Part shown: positions 34,180 through 43,632 of the stretch, piece after piece | How positions within the stretch are numbered: position 1 is the stretch's first letter | Layout of the letters: every line of letters begins with the position of its first letter | NCBI RefSeq assembly: GCF_002305855.1 | Contig: NZ_CP022163.1 | Location: 9,491,765-9,555,764 of the forward strand | Length of the DNA stretch: 64,000 bases | Origin: Melittangium boletus DSM 14713 | GTDB taxonomy: Bacteria; Myxococcota; Myxococcia; Myxococcales; Myxococcaceae | Reading direction: 5' to 3' | The notes under the pieces: model-generated | What the model was told of the DNA's origin: nothing | The model's input: the letters and a program-made list of their open reading frames with translations, nothing else | Database searches by the model: none | Translations under genes and position numbers: made by a program

Positions 34180-35427
34180 TCACGTCCCACCTTGTCGCCC
34201 ATAGAGGGTACCGCCCTCCAGCGCGTCTCGCAGGGCATCGGCCACGGCGAGGGCATCCCGCGTCTCGGCCACGTCGTGGACACGGATGATGTCGGCGGCT
34301 CCCGTGGCCGCCAGGGCGGCGACCGAACCCAGCGAGGCCGCCAACCGTTCCTCGACGGGCCGCCCGCCCGTGAGCTTGCCGAGGAAGCCCTTGCGGCTGG
34401 TGCCCACCAGCACGGGCAGTCCCAGGACGCGCAACTCACCCAGGCGCCGCAAGAGGAAGAGGTTGTGCCCGAGCGTCTTGCCAAAGCCGATGCCCGGGTC
34501 CACCAGGAGCCGTTCGTGTGCCACGCCCGCGGCCAGCGCGCGCGCCACGCGCTCCTCCAGGAAGGCCAGCACCTCGTCCACCACGTCCTCGTAGTGGGGC
34601 TCGCGCTGCATCGTCTCGGGAGTGCCCTGGATGTGCATCAGACAGCACGCCGCGCCCGCCTCGGCGACCACGGAGAGCAACGCCGGATCGAAGAGCCCAC
34701 CGCTGATGTCGTTGATGAGCACCGCCCCCGCCGCGAGCGTCTCGCGCGCCACCGCCGCCAGGGTGGTGTCCACGGACAGGGGCACGTCGGTGCGCGCCCG
34801 CAGGCCCGCGATGACGGGGAGCAGACGGGCCAGTTGCATCTCGGCGGGAACGGGAAGCGCCCCCGGCCGGGTGGACTCGGCGCCCAGGTCCAACAGGTCC
34901 GCTCCCGCCTCGGCGAGCCGCAGTCCGTGAGCCACGGCGGCCTCGGTGCCGAGATAGCGCCCTCCATCCGAGAAGCTGTCCGGAGTCACGTTCACCACGC
35001 CCATGACGTGGGTGCGCGCCCCGAAGGTCAGGGTGCGTCCGCCCAGGGCCAGGGGAGCCGGAGCACGCGAGGCCTCCCACACCCGTGCGAGCGCCTCGGC
35101 CAGCCCGGCCTGCTCCGGCAACTCCCGCGCGCGCGCCACCACCCGCTCGAATTGCTCCTTGCGCCCGGAGAGCAGCCCGGTACCGGGACGCGAGCGCTGA
35201 TCTCCCGCCACCCACGCGGGGTACTCCTCGCGCCCGGGGTCCGCGCAGTTCGCGAAAAGGTCGGCGAGGAAGCGGCCCTGCTCGCGCGCCAGCCCCGTGA
35301 GCAGCACGTGCAGCAAGGGCATCTTCTCCAGCAGGTACTCGCGCGCGGGCGTGGGCAGGCCCAGCCGGAGGAAGGCCGGGGCGAGGTCGGCGGAGCGGTC
35401 GAGGCGAACGGGTCGGGCGCGGATCAT
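34180..35427 (-). CDS. folP: Dihydropteroate synthase with long N-terminal extension
   Basis: A 415-residue protein whose C-terminal 280 residues are a normal DHPS: MGVVNVTPDSFSDGGRYLG, LLDLGAESTRPGA, VPLSVDTTLAAVARE, VLINDISGG, CCLMHIQGTPETM, LLVDPGIGFGKTLGHNLFLL. It joins DHPP and p-aminobenzoate in folate synthesis. About 135 extra N-terminal residues (RARPVRLDRSADLAPAFLRL and on) form an additional helical domain of unknown role, seen in some long-form DHPS proteins. The ATG at 35427 lies just after a hairpin and lacks a free ribosome site. Confidence 0.92.
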   Translation of the reverse strand: MIRARPVRLDRSADLAPAFLRLGLPTPAREYLLEKMPLLHVLLTGLAREQGRFLADLFANCADPGREEYPAWVAGDQRSRPGTGLLSGRKEQFERVVARARELPEQAGLAEALARVWEASRAPAPLALGGRTLTFGARTHVMGVVNVTPDSFSDGGRYLGTEAAVAHGLRLAEAGADLLDLGAESTRPGALPVPAEMQLARLLPVIAGLRARTDVPLSVDTTLAAVARETLAAGAVLINDISGGLFDPALLSVVAEAGAACCLMHIQGTPETMQREPHYEDVVDEVLAFLEERVARALAAGVAHERLLVDPGIGFGKTLGHNLFLLRRLGELRVLGLPVLVGTSRKGFLGKLTGGRPVEERLAASLGSVAALAATGAADIIRVHDVAETRDALAVADALRDALEGGTLYGRQGGT

Positions 35428-35438
35428 GGGGAAAAGAA

Positions 35439-35469
35439 GGGCCCTCTCCACACGCGGTGGAGAGGGCCC
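35439..35469 (-). terminator. Terminator-like hairpin between ftsH and folP
   Basis: A perfect 13-bp stem (gggccctctccac / gtggagagggccc) with a five-base loop follows the ftsH stop. On the minus strand it is followed by TTCTTTTCCCC and then the folP ATG only 11 bases on. It fits a factor-independent terminator, and it also hides the only purine-rich ribosome-site-like run (GGAGAGGG) upstream of folP. Confidence 0.75.
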
Positions 35470-35492
35470 GGGTTCTACCAGTCAGCCGAGGC

Positions 35493-37412
<1,920 letters not shown>

Positions 37413-37593
37413 GTGTCAGCTGCCCTTTCGGTGCTCGGCTGGATGGAGGGCACGGCCGGAAAAACCCAGCACTTCCGGTCGTTTGTCACGACACCGGGCG
37501 TATTGCCCGTTTGTCTGACGGTATCAGCAACAGCAAAAACGCCTCAACTATTTTGGGGGTTCCCCTGCCCCCCCATCCCCGAAATGGTGGACT

Positions 37594-38961
37594 CTATAAC
37601 GGCAGGACACCGGGCATGCTCGCGCCCGGTGGGATGGCCCACAGAAAGAGTCTTACCTCACTCGGGACCGTCGAATTCCAGATTCCTGGCACCCACAGCA
37701 GGGTTCCGTCGGCGTCGGTCACCACCGGAAGCGCGTCCCGGCGCTCACTGGGGACGCGGCTATCCACCAGCACATCCTGCAACTTGCGCGAGCCCGCGGG
37801 TCCCCTGACCCGGTCCCCCTCCCGGCGTGTTCGCACCAGGAGCGGCCAGCGTGCCTGCCGCGGGACCGGCATCCCCAACACCCCCACGGGTGGTGCGGCC
37901 CGCCTCACGCCGAAGGTCCAACCCGTGCCTTCCTGGAGCACGTGACCCTCCTCTTCCCGCAGCCACACGGGAGGCGTCGCCTCGGGCGCCCGCTCGCCCC
38001 GGCGCACACACCGCACCCGTCCACCCATGGCGCGAAGCTGGAGGCTTCCCCGGACCCCACCGCCCCCCCGCAGGGTCACCGTCCCACCCGAGTCCACCGC
38101 GTCCATCACCCGGGCGAGCGAGGGCCCATCCACTTCCGCGTCCGCCTCGGACAGCAGGCGGGCCAGTACCCGGCGGCGCAGCGGCCGCTCCAGGGCACGC
38201 ACGCCCACCGCGTCCAGGCTCCCGTCCGCGAGGACGAGCCGGCTCCAGGCACCATCCGCCAGCTTCGAGAGCAGCGCCTCGTCCTCGGCGGCCACCCGCG
38301 TGAAGGCGGCCAGGTGGGGGGTGACGGGAAAACCCACGGCGGCGGAGAGGGCCGGCAGGAGCTGCGCGCGCAGCCGCGTCCGGAGGAAGGACGGGTCCCC
38401 ATTCATCGGATCCGTCACGAAGGGGGTGTCCTGCTCGGCGAGAAAGGCCTCCACCTCCTCGCGCGTGCGCTCGATGAGGGGACGGATGAGGAAGGGACGG
38501 GCGCGGTGGATGCCAACGGCTCCCCTCAACGAAGCGCCCCGGAGCAGGCGCATCAGCAACGTCTCCGCCTGATCCGACGCCGTATGCGCCGTGGCCACCA
38601 CGTCCAGGCCGAGCTCGCGCCGCAAGGCCTCCAGGGCCGTGTACCGCGCCTCGCGGGCCCTCGCCTCCATGCCCGCTCCGGGCATCAGGCCCAGGGCGCG
38701 GACATGACACGGTAGCCCCCACTGGGCGGACAACCGAGCGACCGCCTCGACTTCCCGTCTGGCCTCGGGGCGCAGGCCATGATCGAGCGTGGCCACCTCC
38801 ACGCGCAATCGCAGGGCCTGGCGCACGCGCGCGGTGCCCACGAGCAGCGCGGACGAGTCCGCCCCCCCCGACACCGCCAGCAGCACCGAGCCCCCTCGCC
38901 GTCCAAGCTGCTGATACGCCCCTTGAAGGGTGTTCGAAAACAAGTGGCTCGCGTCGCCCAT
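37594..38961 (-). CDS. tilS: tRNA(Ile)-lysidine synthase
   Basis: A 455-residue N-type ATP pyrophosphatase that turns C34 of the CAU-anticodon tRNA(Ile) into lysidine. The PP-loop SGGADSS lies at 31-37. ATLDHGLRPEARREVEAVA, VATAHTASDQAETLLMRLLRG and FVTDPMNGDPSFLRTRLR are family motifs. The C-terminal part is longer and less conserved and may be the tRNA-recognition TilS_C region. First gene of the tilS-ftsH-folP-glmM block. Confidence 0.94.
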   Translation of the reverse strand: MGDASHLFSNTLQGAYQQLGRRGGSVLLAVSGGADSSALLVGTARVRQALRLRVEVATLDHGLRPEARREVEAVARLSAQWGLPCHVRALGLMPGAGMEARAREARYTALEALRRELGLDVVATAHTASDQAETLLMRLLRGASLRGAVGIHRARPFLIRPLIERTREEVEAFLAEQDTPFVTDPMNGDPSFLRTRLRAQLLPALSAAVGFPVTPHLAAFTRVAAEDEALLSKLADGAWSRLVLADGSLDAVGVRALERPLRRRVLARLLSEADAEVDGPSLARVMDAVDSGGTVTLRGGGGVRGSLQLRAMGGRVRCVRRGERAPEATPPVWLREEEGHVLQEGTGWTFGVRRAAPPVGVLGMPVPRQARWPLLVRTRREGDRVRGPAGSRKLQDVLVDSRVPSERRDALPVVTDADGTLLWVPGIWNSTVPSEVRLFLWAIPPGASMPGVLPL

Positions 38962-39420
38962 GGGTCGGCATTCAACATGGGAAGGAATCAGAATCTAGCG
39001 AGACCGGTTACACCCGATGCGGCCGGTTGAAGCGGCGGAAGACGGTTCTTATGATCTCCCTGCGGGTCGCGAAGGACGCGAGGAGCAAGGAAAAAAGGGC
39101 GGTGGGGAATAGGTTTCGCGGCACGAACGGTTGAAGAGATGAATTTTTGACGGAGTTGGGCCTAGGGGTCCCCCCCCTCCCCCTCTGGGCCCACGGGGCC
39201 GCCGGGCTGAATCCTGGCGGTCCTTCTTTCCAGAATGCCCCGGGTTCTCCACTGGAGAGCCCGGGGCGTTCTCTTTTGCGGGTTTTTTTCACGCATGCGG
39301 CAGCGCATCGACGCATACGGAGCGGAAGCACTTGGAAACCGTTGACCCGTCGGAGCGTCTGTCGGATAACGGCCCCGGTGTGTTCAGGTCGTCACCTCGT
39401 ATCCGTTCCGGAGAGCCAGG
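38962..39420. other. 459-bp intergenic region with no credible coding frame
   Basis: Between divergent tilS and the RHH-like pair. Apart from the terminator structure at 39199-39289 it holds A-rich stretches (aaggaaaaaagg near 39088, atgaatttttgacgg near 39138). The latter are unusually AT-rich for this genome and suit a plus-strand promoter for the transcript that ends there. No tRNA fold was found. Confidence 0.4.
39199..39289 (+). terminator. Orphan plus-strand terminator; possible end of a small RNA or leader
   Basis: Two consecutive hairpins: ccgccggg / cctggcgg (39199-39220, one wobble), then gccccggg / cccggggc with further pairing inside (39237-39267). These are followed by T-rich ttctctttt (39269-39277) and seven Ts at 39283-39289. 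No plus-strand gene precedes it for over 11 kb, so it is not the end of a protein operon. It could end a small RNA, or be a leader attenuator for the gene at 39421. Confidence 0.5.
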
Positions 39421-39633
39421 ATGGCAGGCACCGACAAGCGCAAGCAGTCCCTCTACTTCCCCGAGGAGATGCTCAAGGAGATCCAGGAGGAAGCCAACCG
39501 CCAGGACCGTTCGCTCTCGTGGGTCGTCCAGCAGGCCTGGAAGATCGCTCGTGATCGCATCAAGTCTTTTCCCGCCGTCAATGACGTCACGGGAGACGAG
39601 CGGCAGGACCCGCGTGAGGAAGGAAGGTCCTAA
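39421..39633 (+). CDS. Small ribbon-helix-helix-like protein, copy 1
   Basis: A 70-residue protein. KRKQSLYFPEEMLKEIQEE supplies a beta-strand and first helix, and ANRQDRSLSWVVQQAWKIA a second helix, the RHH pattern with Leu/Tyr/Phe on the strand and a G/S-containing turn. The C-terminal tail is charged. It resembles small uncharacterised proteins common in Myxococcales. Likely DNA-binding as a dimer, but no target is known. It is followed six bases later by a close paralogue. Confidence 0.7.
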   Translation: MAGTDKRKQSLYFPEEMLKEIQEEANRQDRSLSWVVQQAWKIARDRIKSFPAVNDVTGDERQDPREEGRS

Positions 39634-39639
39634 GAGCCC

Positions 39640-39855
39640 ATGGCCGCAACCGATCATCGAAAACAAAGTCTCTACTTCCCCGAAGACATGTTGGACGAAA
39701 TCCAGCGCGAGGCGACGCGGCAGGATCGCTCGCTCTCGTGGATCGTCCAGCAAGCGTGGAAGGTGGCCCGAGGGGATCTGCGTAAGATGCCCTCGCCCAA
39801 TGACGTCTTCGGCGCCACACCTCCTCCACGCACCGACAGCCCGGACGGCGTTTAA
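39640..39855 (+). CDS. Small ribbon-helix-helix-like protein, copy 2
   Basis: A 71-residue paralogue of the preceding gene; HRKQSLYFPEDMLDEIQRE and ATRQDRSLSWIVQQAWKVA align without gaps through residue about 45, then the tails differ. DNA is diverged, so the duplication is old. Adjacent paralogues with conserved strand and helix could form homo- or heterodimers. Confidence 0.7.
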   Translation: MAATDHRKQSLYFPEDMLDEIQREATRQDRSLSWIVQQAWKVARGDLRKMPSPNDVFGATPPPRTDSPDGV

Positions 39856-39879
39856 GCTCCGAGCGTCGGGCGCCCGGCC

Positions 39880-40719
39880 CTACTGAACGATGGCCCGAGG
39901 GGGCCGGGCGCACTTCTCGAACACGATACGGCCCTGTTCCACCAGGGCCTTGTCTTCCGTGCCGTAGTGGGCCCGCATGTAGGCCTCGGTGAGGGACACA
40001 TCCGTGGCCCTGCCCTCGGCCGCGCGCGCCGTGACGGGGTTGCGCGTCACGTCCGACGCCGCGTCCTTGAAGATGGCGCCATAGCCGTCACCCCCCTGGG
40101 CGAGATAGCCGGACATGGCCACGCGGTAGCGCACGGAGGGATCCGTGCGCGGGGGCAAGGACACCGTCCGTCCCTTCACCGTCAACGCCTGGACCCGCTG
40201 TCCCGGGGGACGCGAGCAGTCCAGGCGCAGCGACACCCCCTCGGACACCTGCAGGAAGGTGCCTGGCGGCGAGATGATGGACTGACCCACCGGGAACAGC
40301 GCCTCCACCGAGTGCTCGAACATGTCCACGAGCTGCTTCTCGGTGAGATCCACCGTCACCACCGAGTTCTCGAAGAGCATCACCTCGTGCAGGAGGCCAT
40401 TCTTGAGCGGCCCCTTGGGGATGGACACGCGGGTCACGCACAAGCCCTCCGAGCGCAGGGCCCCTCCGTTGACGACCGCCAGCTCCGCGGGCGCGGAGGA
40501 GTTGTCCTCGGCGTGCAGCAGGGCGTCCGCGCTCAACTGCCCGAGCGAGTGGTTGTCGTGCCGGGTGTAGATGCGCTCGAGATAGACGTCGTTGCCCAGG
40601 TGGCCCACGATGCTCTCGGGGTCCGCGATGAGCGGCTGACACTGGTCGTTGTACTGCAGACAGCCCACGCCCGGAGCGAGCGCGAGGGCCAACATGGTGG
40701 TGCGAAGCAGGCGGGACAT
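39880..40719 (-). CDS. Lipoprotein with 5'-nucleotidase C-terminal-like domain
   Basis: A 279-residue lipoprotein: signal plus lipobox in LALALAPGVGC. The mature part matches the substrate-specificity domain of UshA/SoxB-type nucleotidases: SLGQLSADALLH, VVNGGALRSEG, IPKGPLKNGLLHEVMLFENSVVTVDLT, and YRVAMSGYLAQGGDGYGAIF with the aromatic base-stacking region. The N-terminal metallophosphatase domain is entirely absent, so it cannot be a classic nucleotidase. It might bind nucleotides. Its ATG shares a base with the receptor stop (TGATG), implying coupling. Confidence 0.8.
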   Translation of the reverse strand: MSRLLRTTMLALALAPGVGCLQYNDQCQPLIADPESIVGHLGNDVYLERIYTRHDNHSLGQLSADALLHAEDNSSAPAELAVVNGGALRSEGLCVTRVSIPKGPLKNGLLHEVMLFENSVVTVDLTEKQLVDMFEHSVEALFPVGQSIISPPGTFLQVSEGVSLRLDCSRPPGQRVQALTVKGRTVSLPPRTDPSVRYRVAMSGYLAQGGDGYGAIFKDAASDVTRNPVTARAAEGRATDVSLTEAYMRAHYGTEDKALVEQGRIVFEKCARPPRAIVQ

Positions 40720-43529
40720 CAGTTGTGGGCCCTCAGGGTCAGGAAGGCGGAGACGCCGTCACGGGGAAGCAGACCGGGGACGCGATCCGGACGAGGGACG
40801 TCGTCGCGCTGATCGGAGTCGAAGGCGTTCTGCACCACCAGCGCCAGCTCGAAGTGGTCCGCGATGGGCTCGCTGCGCACCTGCGCGGTGATGGTGCTGT
40901 AGGCGGGAATCTTGTAGCGGCGGATGAGCTCGAGGATGGTCCGGGTGTTGTTGCGCCGCTCGGCGCCCGTGCGCACCACGAGATCGAAGTTGACCAGGTC
41001 GCCAATGGGCATGGACAGGCCCGCGTTGAAACGCGCCTGGGGCGTGTCGGTGAGGTAGCGCTGGCTCTCGGGCAGCTCCAGGTCCTCGGCGCGGAAGAGG
41101 CTCGCGTTGACCCAGGCGGTGGCGCGCCGGCTGGCCTCGAGCCGGGCCTCGGCTTCCACGCCGTACACGCGCACACCCAGGTCCCGGTTGAGCACGGGGA
41201 CGATGTTGCCCGAGGTGTCCACCGCGGCGATGGGCGAGCTGAAGCTCTCGAAGAAGGCGTTGGCGCGCAGCCGCACGCGAGACTCGCCCGACGTGCGCAC
41301 GAGGTCCGCGCCCGCCTCGAGCGTGTTCACCACGGCGGGCTGCAAGGACGGGTTTCCCTCGTAGCGGCCCTGGTTGTAGTAGGTGTTGGGAATCTTCTCG
41401 AGCAGCTCCTGCATCGTGGGCGGCCGGAAGGCGCGGCCATACAGCAGCTTGAGCACGAGCGAGTCCGTGGCGGAGAAGACGAGTCCCACCCGGGGATTGA
41501 TGCTCGGCACCAGCTGCGTGCCGGTGATGACGTTGGAGGAGTCCACGGACGGCAGCTGGGTGGCGTCCACGCGAATCCCCAGGGTGAGCGTGAGCGGCTC
41601 CACCACCGTCCACTGATCCTGCGCGAAGACGCCGAACGTCAAGCGCCGCGCGGCCGCGCCCCCCGCCAGCTCCAGGATGTCCACCAGCCCCTCGGGCGTT
41701 GCCAGGGAGGGGCGGAGCCGGCTGTCCGCGGTGTAGTTGGTCTCGTAGCTGTAGCCGTTGAGCATCTGCAGCTCCGCCACGGCGCCCAGCGACAGGCGAT
41801 TGCCCTCGAAGAGCGAGAGATCCGTGTCCAGGCTCGCGCCCACGGTGCTCACCGTCACGAGCGTCTGCTCGAGCAATCCCTCGGCGAAGAGCTGGGTGGC
41901 GTCATCCGAACCGGTGCGGAAGCCTCGCGGGGCGATCTGGAAGAGCCGGTCCGTGCTCTGCCTGTCCCCGTACAGGCGCGCGCGCAGGTGCACCTGCTCG
42001 TTCACGTCCTGCTCGTAGGTGATGTCGCCCAGGAGCACCAGCCACTTGAGGCGGGAGTCCGGGCCCATCGTGTCGAAGAGGCCCACGAGCGCGGCGCGGT
42101 TCTCGGACATCAGCCGCGCGGACGCGGTGAGGTGGCGCTTGCTCGACAGGTTGTAGCGCCCTCCCAGACCCACGTTGACCAGGAAGCGGTCGTCCTGGGT
42201 GTAGCCCGCGGGATCCAACGCATCCCGCAGCTTCTGGGCGAGCGTCTCCGTGTTGAGCGCGTCCTCCTGGATCGCCATCGAGTCACCCTTCTGGTACCAG
42301 ACGTCCGCGTCACCGAAGAGCTCCAGCCCCTCGAGGTGGTAGGCGCCCGACACATGACCGTCCACCGTGGGCGACAGACCGCCCTCGTCCTTGGGGAAAC
42401 CTCCCGCGGAGACGGCCGAGAGCACCCCCTCGGCGCGCTGGGTGACCAGGTTCACCACCCCCAGGAAGGCGCCCGCGCCGTACAGCGACGAGCCCGGTCC
42501 GCGGATGACCTCGATGCGCTCCAGGTTCTCCACCGGCAGGTTCATCAACGCCTTGCCATCGAAGAAGCTGTTGAGGCGGTGGCCGTTGAGCAGGAAGAGC
42601 ACCTCGGCGTCGTTGCGCAGGCCGCGAATGGCCGTCCGGTAGGAGCCCTGCACGTCGCGGCTGATGGTGACGCCGGGCACCACGTCCAGCACGTCCGCCA
42701 CCGTGCGCGCCCCGAGCGAGCGGATCTGCTCACGCCCGAAGGAGGCCGCGATGGCGGGCACCTTCTTCACCGACTGCTCGTGCCGGGTGGCGAGCGCCAG
42801 TGTGTCCTCGGCGGTATAGAGCGCCAGATCCTCCTCCATCTGGGAGTGATCCGGCGCGGGCGCGGCGACGGGCTCGGGCGCGCGACGCACGGGGGCCGCC
42901 GGACGCTCCGCGGGAACATCCTCGCCCGGAGGCAGCTCCGCGGTCAGGGCCGCCATGTCGTCGTCATCCGAGCCGCGCGCGGGCTCCGGCTTGCGCTCGG
43001 GAGCACGCGGGGGGGCGGGCTCCGGCTCCGCCACGGGCTTGCGCTCTCCGCGCCGCTCGGCCCTGGAGGGGCGGCTCGTCCGGGAAGGAGGAGGAGGCGG
43101 CGGCTCGGGGGCCTGGACCACCACGGGAGCCCGGGGCGCGGGCGCCTCCCCCGCGATGTTGACGCGGGCCGGGCGCGTGGCGCTCTTGAACAGCGGCACC
43201 CGCTCTCCCCCGGCCGTGAAGCCCTCCATGTAGTACTCGACGCCGGGTGGGGCCATGCTCCCCGCCGGGATGGTGCCCCGGTAGAGGTCGCCGTACTGCA
43301 ACTCCATGGGCGCCTCCGTGTAGGGCTCCCCGGAGCCGCGGTAGCGGATGACCACGCGCGAGATGCGCTGCGTGCCGGTGAGGACGCCATCGACCACGAA
43401 GGCCTCTCTGGCCTGCGCCTGGGCGGGCGGCGTGTGAAGCAGCGACGAGTCCTGCGCGAGGACGGGCCGTGCCATGAGGAGCACGCACGCGAGCAGGAAG
43501 GAGTGGGGGCGCGAGAGGGCGAACTTCAC
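40719..43529 (-). CDS. TonB-dependent outer membrane receptor with N-terminal extension
   Basis: About 936 residues from a GTG at 43529 (VKFALSRPHSFLLACVLLMA, signal peptide ending near PVLAQ). Mature residues 25-120 look like a small beta-sandwich (RVVIRYRGSGEPYTEAP, PPGVEYYMEGF). A Pro/Arg/Glu-rich linker of about 130 residues follows, then a plug domain (VADVLDVVPGVTISRDVQGS, VIRGPGSSLYGAGAFLGVVN) and a barrel ending TLRAHN. It should import a ligand using TonB energy. The linker and leading domain are unusual. The partner lipoprotein and the divergent ChaN-like gene suggest metal or haem uptake. Confidence 0.87.
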   Translation of the reverse strand: MKFALSRPHSFLLACVLLMARPVLAQDSSLLHTPPAQAQAREAFVVDGVLTGTQRISRVVIRYRGSGEPYTEAPMELQYGDLYRGTIPAGSMAPPGVEYYMEGFTAGGERVPLFKSATRPARVNIAGEAPAPRAPVVVQAPEPPPPPPSRTSRPSRAERRGERKPVAEPEPAPPRAPERKPEPARGSDDDDMAALTAELPPGEDVPAERPAAPVRRAPEPVAAPAPDHSQMEEDLALYTAEDTLALATRHEQSVKKVPAIAASFGREQIRSLGARTVADVLDVVPGVTISRDVQGSYRTAIRGLRNDAEVLFLLNGHRLNSFFDGKALMNLPVENLERIEVIRGPGSSLYGAGAFLGVVNLVTQRAEGVLSAVSAGGFPKDEGGLSPTVDGHVSGAYHLEGLELFGDADVWYQKGDSMAIQEDALNTETLAQKLRDALDPAGYTQDDRFLVNVGLGGRYNLSSKRHLTASARLMSENRAALVGLFDTMGPDSRLKWLVLLGDITYEQDVNEQVHLRARLYGDRQSTDRLFQIAPRGFRTGSDDATQLFAEGLLEQTLVTVSTVGASLDTDLSLFEGNRLSLGAVAELQMLNGYSYETNYTADSRLRPSLATPEGLVDILELAGGAAARRLTFGVFAQDQWTVVEPLTLTLGIRVDATQLPSVDSSNVITGTQLVPSINPRVGLVFSATDSLVLKLLYGRAFRPPTMQELLEKIPNTYYNQGRYEGNPSLQPAVVNTLEAGADLVRTSGESRVRLRANAFFESFSSPIAAVDTSGNIVPVLNRDLGVRVYGVEAEARLEASRRATAWVNASLFRAEDLELPESQRYLTDTPQARFNAGLSMPIGDLVNFDLVVRTGAERRNNTRTILELIRRYKIPAYSTITAQVRSEPIADHFELALVVQNAFDSDQRDDVPRPDRVPGLLPRDGVSAFLTLRAHN

Positions 43530-43632
43530 GGGGAACTCGATGGTCCTCCGAGGGGATTCGCGCGTCAAGGAAGGGGGCCTGGGGCGCCGAATTTTTGCCG
43601 CGCTCCCAGGTGCGTGCGACTGGTGCGACCCC

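Noticed and set aside
37413..37593. Heat-shock-type promoter for ftsH
   Set aside because: A TTGAGG/TGATAC-like pair can be found on the minus strand near 37550-37530, but spacing and bases do not fit any consensus well enough to report.
39181..39230. Possible tRNA T-arm (ggctgaatcc) in the intergenic region
   Set aside because: No TTC in the loop and no acceptor, D or anticodon stem can be drawn around it; it fits better as a hairpin of the terminator structure.
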